Assembly: GCA_910575555.1 (NCBI GenBank)
Contig: CAJTFX010000001.1
Span: forward strand, 291,488 to 355,487
Direction of reading: 5' to 3'
Source: Lachnospiraceae bacterium
GTDB taxonomy: Bacteria > Bacillota > Clostridia > Lachnospirales > Lachnospiraceae
Length of the DNA: 64,000 nucleotides
The translations under genes were made by a program, and so were the position numbers. Position 1 is the first letter of the stretch. Every line of letters starts with the position of its first letter. The notes beneath the pieces were generated by a model that searched no databases, was not told the origin of the DNA, and saw only the letters and a program-made list of their open reading frames with translations. Of the stretch, positions 46,462-54,533 are shown piece after piece.

Positions 46462-46977
46462 ATGGCAGAAGCTCTGACCCAATATAAATTGATTGTATTA
46501 TACATGTTAGATCATGTGGATTTTCCATTGACCAACACCCAGATTTCCAATTTTGTACTGGAAAAAGAATATACCACTTACTTTAATGTTCAAAAGGCCA
46601 TCAGTGAATTAATTGACGCGGAACTGATTCGGACGGAGTCCACCCACAACAATACCTGCTATTACATTATGCCTGCCGGAAGGGAAACACTGTCTTATTT
46701 TCCCGACAAAATATCCGCGGCCATCAAATCAGATGTGCTGACCTATTTTGAGGAAAACAAAATGAAACTGCGGCAGGAAATCTCTGTGATTGCAGATTAT
46801 TACAAAACCACGGGCCAGGAATTTGCCGTGCGGTGCCAGATCAAAGATAAGGAACGTTCCCTGATTGACTTAACCATTGCAGTTCGGGCGAAGGAACAGG
46901 CCGAGGCCATCTGCGCCAACTGGAAAAAACAAAACGAAGAAGTGTATGGATATCTGATGGATTTGCTGATGAACTGA
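46462..46977 (+). CDS. DUF4364 family protein
   Basis: A 171-residue protein. Residues 1-75 look like a winged helix (LIVLYMLDHVDFPLTNTQIS; YFNVQKAISELIDAELI) and the C-terminal half is an alpha/beta region (FAVRCQIKDKERSLIDLTIA). The family is confined mainly to Clostridia and is presumed regulatory; no target is known. ATG 46462 lies eight bases after AAGGAG. Confidence 0.85.
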   Translation: MAEALTQYKLIVLYMLDHVDFPLTNTQISNFVLEKEYTTYFNVQKAISELIDAELIRTESTHNNTCYYIMPAGRETLSYFPDKISAAIKSDVLTYFEENKMKLRQEISVIADYYKTTGQEFAVRCQIKDKERSLIDLTIAVRAKEQAEAICANWKKQNEEVYGYLMDLLMN

Positions 46978-46994
46978 CAGGCGGGCAGATGTTT

Positions 46995-47068
46995 ATTACT
47001 CCGGCGGTTAAATATCGCAGCAGATGGGGGGCAAGTAAGATACTGCAATATTTAACCGCCGGAGTAAT
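46995..47068. repeat. Interrupted sibling of the 42-bp palindrome
   Basis: Arms ATTACTCCGGCGGTTAAATAT and the exact complement, each 21 bp as in 38037-38078, here separated by 32 bp that include GGGGGG. It lies 17 bp after the DUF4364 gene, in a convergent intergenic region. Confidence 0.85.
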
Positions 47069-47128
47069 ATCTGGCAGCGATAAGACCTGCCGGCTGCCAT
47101 GCAAAAACTTTCCAGAACCAAGAAAACA

Positions 47129-47219
47129 GGGCTGCTGCAAAACAGCTGTTATATACAAAATACAGATGATCTTTAATCGTTCCTATCTTGTATATAAACT
47201 GCTTTTTTTGCAGCAGCCC
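47129..47219. repeat. 91-bp hairpin element with GGGCTGCTGCAAAA ends
   Basis: Inverted arms of about 30 bp start GGGCTGCTGCAAAA and end TTTTGCAGCAGCCC, inner parts TTATATACAA and TTGTATATAAA continuing the stem, with a 30-bp loop. The ends resemble termini of insertion-sequence-derived MITEs. It could also terminate the converging transcripts. Confidence 0.65.
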
Positions 47220-47257
47220 CATCATTTATTCTGCAAAACAGAACTCATATCTTCTGC

Positions 47258-49969
47258 TTACTTCCTGATCTTTCCGGTGGATTTTACTTTACTCCATGAG
47301 CCGTACAATGTCTCTTTCCCGGACTTCTTGTAACTGCGCACCCTTACATAATACTTCTTGCCGGTTTTCAGCTTTGTAAAAGTATACGAAGTCTTTGAGG
47401 TTTTCTTAGCTTTTAAGTTTTTCTTGAATTTCTTATCTGTACTCACCTGCACCTGATATCCCGACGCCTTCTTATCCTTTGCCCATTTCACAGTCAGCTT
47501 TCTGCCTTTTCCCGGCTTTGCTGACTTTACAGACTGTTTCTTGGGGCTTACCTTGACTGTCACCTGTTTCGATACATTTCCAGCCTGAACGGTTATGACA
47601 GCAACTCCGGTATTTTTGATTGTCACTTCCCCGGTATTCTTATCCACAGCAGCAATCTTCGGCTTGGAACTGGTAAAGGTCATCCTGCCTTCTGAAACTG
47701 CATTGATTTTGAATGGTTTTACACCGTAAGCAACCTTATACACGGTTTTTTTGCAGGTAATGGATACGGCTGGGTTCTGCCCTGCCGCTTCTGTTATTGT
47801 AAAATTAGTGGTCGCGCTGCCGGTATATTTGCCCTTGCCTGTAACCGTTACAGCCGCTGTTCCTACTTTGATATTATTACTGTAAGAAACCGTATAATCC
47901 GTATTGAGAACTAATGTTTTGCCATCCAGTGTTACGGTTACTGCTGGGGTCTTGGCGGTTCCGTCATATGTGTAACTGTTTTTATCCAATGTTATGTTCG
48001 CTTTGGAAAGGTTGATTCTGCTATCTGCGCCGTCGGTTCCATCACTGCCTCCCGGATTGCCGCTTCCGCCACTACCTCCTGGATTTCCAGTTCCTCCGCC
48101 GTTTCCGCCACTACCTCCTGGATTTCCAGTTCCTCCGCCGCTTTCGTCACTGCCTCCTGGATTCTGGGTTCCTCCGCCATTTCCGTCTCCTGTGCCACCG
48201 CTTCCATCTCCAGGATTGCTGCTTTCGTTACTAACAATTCCAAATTCAACTGTCTTGCTTCCTGCATAGTCAGCTTTGCCTGTGACCGTTACTTTAGCTG
48301 TTCCCACATTTATATTATCACTGTAAAAAACAGTATAATGCATATTTAGGATTAATTCCTTACTGTCCAACATCACAGTTACCGTTGGGGTTTTGGGTTC
48401 TCCATCATAGATGTAACTTATTTGATCCAATGTTACTTCCGCTCCGGAAATATCGGTTGGAGTAAAGTTATAATGCACCTCTGCCTTTGATAATACTTCT
48501 TTTACATTATTCGGAGTACGGTTGATTACGTTGTTCCATTCTGCTTCGGTTCCGGTAAAATAGATATTTTTCAAAGGGCAAGCCGAGAAAGCTGCTGTTT
48601 CTATGCTTGTTATGCTTTTGGGCATTATCACTGTACTCAGTGCAGAACAAGACGCAAATGCCTGTGTACCGATACTTTCCACATCCTGAGGAATCTCCAC
48701 TCCTGTAAGATACATGCAATTCTGAAACATACCAGCACCAATACGATCCGCACTTTTGGGCAATGTTACATTCATCAAATAATAACACCCTGTAAACATA
48801 TTGTCTCCCAAAATTACTTTCTTGTCACCGGGAATAAAAGTTGCACTTTCCAATTTCTGACATTGATTAAATGCGGCATCGCCCACCTCCCCGATACTGG
48901 GCGGCAAGGTCACAGAAACGAGACTTGCAGCATTGAAAGCATTTTGCCTAATCGTTTCTACTCCTTCAGAAATAACCACTGAACTGAGATTTTGACAGCC
49001 GCGAAACGCACTGTCACCGATGGTTTTCACATTGGAAGGAATCGTTACAGAAACAATTGAGGACTCTCGAAAAGCACTGTTACCAATCATTGTCACACTG
49101 GAAGGAATTTTCACACTGAGAACCCCACATTTCCAAAAAGCGCAGGAACCAATGCTTGTCACTCCATCCTCAAAAATAACTTTACGAATTTTGCTGCAGT
49201 TATCATCCCCCCACGGTTGATCTGCGATACCGCTAAAATCTGGCATAGCTCCATCACCAGAGATAGTCATCGTACCCGCCTTCGTCAAATTCCAGGTAAG
49301 TCCTCCTTCAAGAGTGCCAGCTCCAATTGACACGTTAGCTTCCGGATCATCCGGCGCAATATATCCTTCTGGATAACGGGTAATATAATGGCTGATATCT
49401 TTCAATACTTCTTCCTTAGATATCGTTCTCCCCCAATGAACTTTTCCCTTATGATCTCCAATGGCGATATTTCCTTCTGCAACAACCACACCTGCATCGC
49501 TCACTTCAAGCACAATCACAGTATGGGTATCCGTATTCATTCGGAGAATATCCCCAGGTTTTATATCCTCAAATTTAAAATTCTCCGGTGCATACATCCT
49601 GGCCGGCAAAGCACCAAATGCCGCATCACTGAGTATAAAAGCAAAGGCTACACAACCCACAGCAACAATATTCGCTCCACCAAGAGTTCCGCCCTTCCAA
49701 CGATAATATCCCTTTGAATCTGAATAAGGCTCATCATCGGTCCAGGGTGTTCCTTCTTTATACTCCTCTTGATCCTTCAACGCAATCATAGCTTCATAAA
49801 CTTCCGTTGGAGTAGGAATTTCAGCGTCACGGGCCTCCAGCTCAGACACAGCTTCTTCCGCAGAAACATCCTCTTGCTGCAAAAACTCTCCCTGGCCTGC
49901 GTATGCCACCGACTGGGCAGAAACACAGAGGCACAAAGCTAAAATAACTGAAAGAATTCGTTTCTTCAA
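47258..49969 (-). CDS. Large secreted leucine-rich-repeat protein with peptidase-like N-terminus
   Basis: A 903-residue exported protein. Signal peptide: residues 1-25. Residues about 85-200 resemble a papain-like amidase/CHAP fold, with Cys106 (AVGCVAFAF), His149 (DTHTVIVLE) and acidic/amide residues in VAEGN. Residues 270-505 are BspA-type leucine-rich repeats (VTSIGSCAFWKCGVLSVKIP and similar). Two related YDG-type beta domains (530-590, 660-720) flank a Gly-rich linker, followed by a bacterial Ig-like domain (735-805) and a fibronectin-III-like C-terminus. No LPXTG or membrane anchor is seen, so it is secreted or held by wall affinity. The substrate is unknown. Confidence 0.85.
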   Translation of the reverse strand: MKKRILSVILALCLCVSAQSVAYAGQGEFLQQEDVSAEEAVSELEARDAEIPTPTEVYEAMIALKDQEEYKEGTPWTDDEPYSDSKGYYRWKGGTLGGANIVAVGCVAFAFILSDAAFGALPARMYAPENFKFEDIKPGDILRMNTDTHTVIVLEVSDAGVVVAEGNIAIGDHKGKVHWGRTISKEEVLKDISHYITRYPEGYIAPDDPEANVSIGAGTLEGGLTWNLTKAGTMTISGDGAMPDFSGIADQPWGDDNCSKIRKVIFEDGVTSIGSCAFWKCGVLSVKIPSSVTMIGNSAFRESSIVSVTIPSNVKTIGDSAFRGCQNLSSVVISEGVETIRQNAFNAASLVSVTLPPSIGEVGDAAFNQCQKLESATFIPGDKKVILGDNMFTGCYYLMNVTLPKSADRIGAGMFQNCMYLTGVEIPQDVESIGTQAFASCSALSTVIMPKSITSIETAAFSACPLKNIYFTGTEAEWNNVINRTPNNVKEVLSKAEVHYNFTPTDISGAEVTLDQISYIYDGEPKTPTVTVMLDSKELILNMHYTVFYSDNINVGTAKVTVTGKADYAGSKTVEFGIVSNESSNPGDGSGGTGDGNGGGTQNPGGSDESGGGTGNPGGSGGNGGGTGNPGGSGGSGNPGGSDGTDGADSRINLSKANITLDKNSYTYDGTAKTPAVTVTLDGKTLVLNTDYTVSYSNNIKVGTAAVTVTGKGKYTGSATTNFTITEAAGQNPAVSITCKKTVYKVAYGVKPFKINAVSEGRMTFTSSKPKIAAVDKNTGEVTIKNTGVAVITVQAGNVSKQVTVKVSPKKQSVKSAKPGKGRKLTVKWAKDKKASGYQVQVSTDKKFKKNLKAKKTSKTSYTFTKLKTGKKYYVRVRSYKKSGKETLYGSWSKVKSTGKIRK

Positions 49970-50149
49970 TTTTAAAACCTCCTAAATTAAAACTTTGAGA
50001 GAATACTTTATTTCTGATATTCTATTCTAAACAAAAATTCTCCCAGAATAAAATGTAATTTAGCAAATTATAACATGATAAATACTGAGATACAACTAAT
50101 TTTTCAGAAATTTCAGCTGACAATCTGCATAATAAACCCCCATCTTGCT

Positions 50150-50210
50150 CAGCCTGCCGTCCGGCGGGCCGCATGGCCATCCATGCTATGGAATCTTTAG
50201 CTTTCATAGT
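50150..50210. repeat. Inverted, diverged copy of the thrS-upstream repeat
   Basis: On the minus strand ACTATGAAAGC, TTCCATAG, ATGGATGGCCATGCGGCCCG and GACGGCAGGCTG follow in the same order as in 35040-35188. The first hairpin has changed loop bases but keeps pairing. Apart from this and the terminator at 50215, the 306-bp gap 49970-50275 shows nothing. Confidence 0.8.
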
Positions 50211-50214
50211 ATGT

Positions 50215-50254
50215 AAAAAAACAGAAGCGTTCTGCCTCAAAACCAACGCTTCTG
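50215..50254 (-). terminator. Terminator of the glycan operon
   Basis: On the minus strand CAGAAGCGTT and AACGCTTCTG pair, followed by seven T. It lies 22 bp after the beta-mannosidase stop codon. Confidence 0.92.
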
Positions 50255-50275
50255 CATTCAAATATAAAATCTTTT

Positions 50276-52711
50276 TTACCGGATGTCGTAAACGCTTCTC
50301 AAGCGGATTCCCTTTGCTTCTCCGGAAATGATTTTCACCCGCTTCTCTCCTCCGTTCAGGTCAAAATAGTTGTCGGAAAGAATGAAATCCTCCTGTTCAT
50401 TCTGAACTTCCACGCTTTTTGCATAAGCGTCCGCGGATACAATAATTTCATCACCTTCCAGGCGGCAGGAAAGATGGGGATTCTCATAACGGAAATACTT
50501 TGGATAAGAAAATATAACGGTTCCCTCAGAGATCACTTTGCCGTTCTGTCTCATCCCATAGCTGACATATTCTGAAAATACATCCAGTTCCGGCAGTTCT
50601 GTCTTTTCAAGCCACACACTGGTAAGCGCCGGAATACACACCTGCTTTGTTTCTCCGCTTCTTACAATCTCCGCCTTTGCGTTGCGGACTTCCCAGAATA
50701 TTTCTGCCTGCTGCTCTGTTCTGGTTTCATTTGCAGCATTCAGGCGGATTGATTTTTCAAAGATAAAATGCTCCCGGTTCATATCCGCCTCCTGGGTCAT
50801 CATGCCCTCCTCCTGGCAGGAAACCAAAAGGGGCGCAAAAAACCTTTTTTCCGCATAATGCAGCGCTTTCCAACGGCCGCAGTAATCAATGGATGACCAG
50901 GAAATCACCGGCCAGCAATCGTTCAGCTGCCAGACAATGGCTCCCATACAGCGACCCCGGTTCCTTCGGAAATGCTCTACGCCGTAGCGGATGGCGTCTG
51001 CCTGCAGCAGCTGCGAAGCATAAATCAGCGTGTCAAAATCTGAAGGGTACAGGTAGGTCTGCTGCAGATAATTCATAATTTTTCCATTTGCCCCGTATTG
51101 TCTCTGATGCTTTTCCATAATATAAGAAAACAGATTCATATCTCCGGGATCGTCTGTGATGGTTTCCAGAGTCTTTTTCGCCGGAAGAGACTGGAAGCCA
51201 AATTCAGAGGCATAGCGGAAAAAGTATTTCCGGTATTCTGAAAACGGACGGTTCCCGTGCCATACGCTCCAGTAATGCACATCTCCCCTGTCCGGGCTGT
51301 TGGGTTCGTCAAAGGCCCCGCCGGAGGAAGGACTTGCAGGCCAGTAAAAAGTCTCCGGATCATACGTTTCCAACACTTCCGGAATCAGCTGCTCGTACAT
51401 TAAAATGTAGTCCCGCACTTCTGTCTTTTTGGTGACCCAGTGATGGCCTTCTTCCACAAACATTTCCATTTCGTTATTGCCGCACCACAGTCCCAGAGAG
51501 GGGTGATGGCGGAGGCGCTTGACATTGTCAATAAATTCCCGGCGGATATTTTCTTTGAATTCCGGCGTCAGTTCATAGACCGCACAGGCAAACATGAAAT
51601 CCTGCCAGACAATCAGGCCCAGTTCATCACAGATATCATAAAACCAGTCCTCAGGATAATATCCGCCGCCCCACACCCGAATGGCATTGTAATTGGCAGC
51701 CACGCACTGCTCTAACAATTTCCTGGTGGTTTCCGGCGTTACCCGCCCAAGCAGATGATCTTCCGGGATATAATCGGCTCCCATTGCAAATATGGTTACG
51801 CCGTTGACTTCATGGGCAAAGCCGGTTCCCCACTGGTCTTTTTCCGTTTTCACGGTCATGGTACGAAGGCCGATATTGCGTTCCCAGGTATCAGAAACCA
51901 TACCTTCTGTAAAGAGGGTGACTTTAACTTTATATAGAGGCTGGCTGCCGTATCCGTTGGGCCACCAGAGCTTTGGAGCTTCGATTTGGATCTCCCGGGG
52001 AGAATCAGCAAACGTCCGGACTGTACCCTCCGGCGCAGTAAGTTCTGCGGTATAACAAATGTTTGCTCCGGCTGAATTCTCTGTCTCGACAAAAAGAGAT
52101 AAGGATACTTCTCCCCCGGTATGATTCTGGCGGATGTACACGCTGTCCAGTCTTGCGCCCGTCATTCCAAGGAGTGACACTTCCCGGAAAATTCCTGCAT
52201 CCGGCAGATGCGCGCCCCAGTCCCACCCAAACATGCAGTGGGCCTTTCTCAGATGGACAAAACCGTCCATGGCGTCCTCAGAGCCCAAAGTCCGGCATTT
52301 CTTAAATGCTTCCCGGATAAATTTCAGGGGAGAATGAAGCGCCACTTTCAGTTCATTGCCGGTTTCTTTCAGAATATGGGTGACATCATACTCCCAGATC
52401 CGGTGCATATTGCAGGCATTTCCGATGTGGGTCTGATTGAGATAAATATCTGCAGCCGTATCCAGTCCGTCAAAACGCAGCAAGATTTTTTCACTTGCCA
52501 GAAGCTCTGGTTCTGCATCAAAACAGGTTTCATATTCATAATCCTGCTCCATCAAAGGCAATGCACGGATTTCATTGTCCTTCCAGAACGGATCTTCCAT
52601 CTTTCCATTGCGCAGAAGATCCGTGTAGACTGTTCCCGGGACAACCGCCGGCTGTGCAGGCTGGCCCTGACCATGCATCTGCCAGTTTTCGTTTAATTTC
52701 TGTTGTATCAA
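50276..52711 (-). CDS. GH2 beta-mannosidase
   Basis: An 811-residue exo-acting enzyme releasing terminal beta-mannose, cytoplasmic (no signal peptide). The sugar-binding jelly-roll domain (MHRIWEYDVT), the sequence HCMFGWDWG, the immunoglobulin-like domain, and the barrel with acid/base Glu414 (LWCGNNEME) and nucleophile Glu503 (RYASEFGFQS) follow in order; NAIRVWGGGYYPEDWFYDICDE is characteristic of the mannosidase branch. Substrates could be the Man-beta-1,4-GlcNAc core of N-glycans or beta-mannan oligosaccharides. It starts with TTG 52711 seven bases after AAGGAG and is the last gene of the operon. Confidence 0.95.
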   Translation of the reverse strand: MIQQKLNENWQMHGQGQPAQPAVVPGTVYTDLLRNGKMEDPFWKDNEIRALPLMEQDYEYETCFDAEPELLASEKILLRFDGLDTAADIYLNQTHIGNACNMHRIWEYDVTHILKETGNELKVALHSPLKFIREAFKKCRTLGSEDAMDGFVHLRKAHCMFGWDWGAHLPDAGIFREVSLLGMTGARLDSVYIRQNHTGGEVSLSLFVETENSAGANICYTAELTAPEGTVRTFADSPREIQIEAPKLWWPNGYGSQPLYKVKVTLFTEGMVSDTWERNIGLRTMTVKTEKDQWGTGFAHEVNGVTIFAMGADYIPEDHLLGRVTPETTRKLLEQCVAANYNAIRVWGGGYYPEDWFYDICDELGLIVWQDFMFACAVYELTPEFKENIRREFIDNVKRLRHHPSLGLWCGNNEMEMFVEEGHHWVTKKTEVRDYILMYEQLIPEVLETYDPETFYWPASPSSGGAFDEPNSPDRGDVHYWSVWHGNRPFSEYRKYFFRYASEFGFQSLPAKKTLETITDDPGDMNLFSYIMEKHQRQYGANGKIMNYLQQTYLYPSDFDTLIYASQLLQADAIRYGVEHFRRNRGRCMGAIVWQLNDCWPVISWSSIDYCGRWKALHYAEKRFFAPLLVSCQEEGMMTQEADMNREHFIFEKSIRLNAANETRTEQQAEIFWEVRNAKAEIVRSGETKQVCIPALTSVWLEKTELPELDVFSEYVSYGMRQNGKVISEGTVIFSYPKYFRYENPHLSCRLEGDEIIVSADAYAKSVEVQNEQEDFILSDNYFDLNGGEKRVKIISGEAKGIRLRSVYDIR

Positions 52712-52726
52712 TTGGACTCTCCTTCT

Positions 52727-53407
52727 CTACTCTGCCTTGGGATATTCATTGCACAGCAGACGGTACGGCGCTTCATCTTCTTCAATCTCAGGGAACCGGC
52801 CGATGGGCTCATAGAACCGGTTGTCGTTTTCATCGTCGTTGCACATGGAAACTTCTCCCAACAGCACGTCGCCGCTGCCTTCCTCCACATGGAAATCATG
52901 GTACATATAAGGATAAATGGTAATGCTTTCTCCAGGCGTCAGCTTTACTTTTGTGCCTGCCGGAACTGTATATTCCCTGCCGTCGCAGTTTACCGTTACG
53001 TCGGTGTCCGCAAATTCCCCATCTTCGGTGGAATTATACACGGTTATCAGCACATTGCCGCCTCCCCGGTTAATGATATCCTCCATTTTATTCCAGTGGA
53101 AATGCATGGGAGCCATCTGGCCTTCTTTTACCAGAAGAAGTTTTTCTGCATAAGTTTTGGTATATTTATCCAGCTTCAGATTGCCGTTTCGGATGGTAAT
53201 CAGGGAAAATCCTACCTGGTCAAATTTCCCAAGGCCGTAGTCTGTGATATCCCATCCCAGCATATTGTCCCGAATTTCATTGTATTCTGCCCCTTTGGTT
53301 TTCCAGTCCTCAGCCGTCCATTTGCAAAAAGGCGGGATCTCAAATCCATGGGCCTGAATGATTTCTTCCATATGTTTGATTTCTGCGTTGATTTTGGAAC
53401 GTTTCAT
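52727..53407 (-). CDS. D-lyxose/D-mannose ketol-isomerase (cupin)
   Basis: A 226-residue cupin-type sugar isomerase. Metal ligands fit His102 and His104 (APMHFHWNKMED), Glu109 and a His in YMYHDFH (170 or 173). The family interconverts D-lyxose and D-xylulose, and several members act well on D-mannose, giving D-fructose. With beta-mannosidase next in the operon, mannose isomerisation is the likely role here. The start follows AAAGGAGAAACAGAC. Confidence 0.88.
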   Translation of the reverse strand: MKRSKINAEIKHMEEIIQAHGFEIPPFCKWTAEDWKTKGAEYNEIRDNMLGWDITDYGLGKFDQVGFSLITIRNGNLKLDKYTKTYAEKLLLVKEGQMAPMHFHWNKMEDIINRGGGNVLITVYNSTEDGEFADTDVTVNCDGREYTVPAGTKVKLTPGESITIYPYMYHDFHVEEGSGDVLLGEVSMCNDDENDNRFYEPIGRFPEIEEDEAPYRLLCNEYPKAE

Positions 53408-53439
53408 GTCTGTTTCTCCTTTTTATGTTTTGCTGTTTA

Positions 53440-54492
53440 TTATATTTTGAGCAGGTTTTTTGCTTCTTCCTCGAGCTGTTCTGCCAATTGCTCACCTGAT
53501 AAAAATGTCAGTATCAGATGTTTCACTTCTGTGTCCTGAGGGGCTATTGTATGCAGGCTGTGTTCTTTGATGTGATAGGGTTTTCCGTACACACTGGAAT
53601 TGGCTGGCTCCAGGCCTACTGCATAATCTCCGGAAGCTGTGGATTTCCACTGCATGAAATAAGGCAGCTCCTTCTGATTGTATTCGATTTTCAGCCCGAT
53701 GCCCAGTTCTTCATTGAACACTGCCGCAAAGGTATTTCCCTCTGAATCCGCCGCCATTTCATGAAGGAACACGTATTCCGGTTCATTGTCCCTGGGCGGC
53801 TCCATCCGGCTGTAATCTTTTGTATGGGCGGCTGCAATTTCATCTCTGGGCTGCACCGCTCTGGTGGGCAGGATAATCCTGGATTTTTCACTCAGAAACG
53901 GATACCCCACATTCATATGGTACAAAAGCATCATCGGCTCCGGACGGAATCCTTCATTGGAAATCCTGTCCTCAATATAAATCCTGTTTTTTCCATATAC
54001 GGTGGAAATTGTCCTTCGGAGCACAAGATTTTCCCCGAAAAGCTCTCCTTCCCGCATTTCTCCGGTTAATGTAACCTTATAATTATCTCCCTGCCAGCAG
54101 GCGTCAGCTCCCACATGCTCCGCAGGCGTTGTCCGAATCCTGCCGTGCATGGGATAGTCTCTGCCCTCTATGCTGCAGGGAGCGCAGATATTTTCCAGGC
54201 CGCAGGTGAATAAAAGGCCGCCCATAATGCTGCGCTGGGCTTCCGCCCCGTTGGTGTCAAAATGATTTCTGCCCATCAGCCCCGGCTTCGACAGAAAGCT
54301 GATGTTGTGCCCGCAGAAGGAGGCTTCTGCAATGTCCATGCATTTGTCGGCCATTACGGTAAATTCCAGAGGGCCGTTTTTCACCTGATAGGCTTTCATT
54401 CCTCTGGCCCTGCCTTCCTCATACGTCAGCGGACGGGCATAGATCAATTGCTGTATATTTCCAACATGGCTGTTTAAATATTTCTTCACCAT
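53440..54492 (-). CDS. DUF4432 family, aldose-1-epimerase-like protein
   Basis: A 350-residue protein of the galactose-mutarotase-like beta-sandwich superfamily, DUF4432 group (MADKCMDIAEASFCGHNISFLS; SIMGGLLFTCGLENICAP; LLYHMNVGYPFLSE; LEPANSSVYGK). Such proteins occur in sugar operons and probably convert anomers or bind a sugar acid; no specific reaction is proven. ATG 54492 follows AAGGTGG by nine bases. An open frame extends upstream to 54729, but it overlaps the previous gene. Confidence 0.8.
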   Translation of the reverse strand: MVKKYLNSHVGNIQQLIYARPLTYEEGRARGMKAYQVKNGPLEFTVMADKCMDIAEASFCGHNISFLSKPGLMGRNHFDTNGAEAQRSIMGGLLFTCGLENICAPCSIEGRDYPMHGRIRTTPAEHVGADACWQGDNYKVTLTGEMREGELFGENLVLRRTISTVYGKNRIYIEDRISNEGFRPEPMMLLYHMNVGYPFLSEKSRIILPTRAVQPRDEIAAAHTKDYSRMEPPRDNEPEYVFLHEMAADSEGNTFAAVFNEELGIGLKIEYNQKELPYFMQWKSTASGDYAVGLEPANSSVYGKPYHIKEHSLHTIAPQDTEVKHLILTFLSGEQLAEQLEEEAKNLLKI

Positions 54493-54533
54493 GAATAAGT
54501 TCCACCTTTCTGGTTCCTGTGATTCTTTTATGT

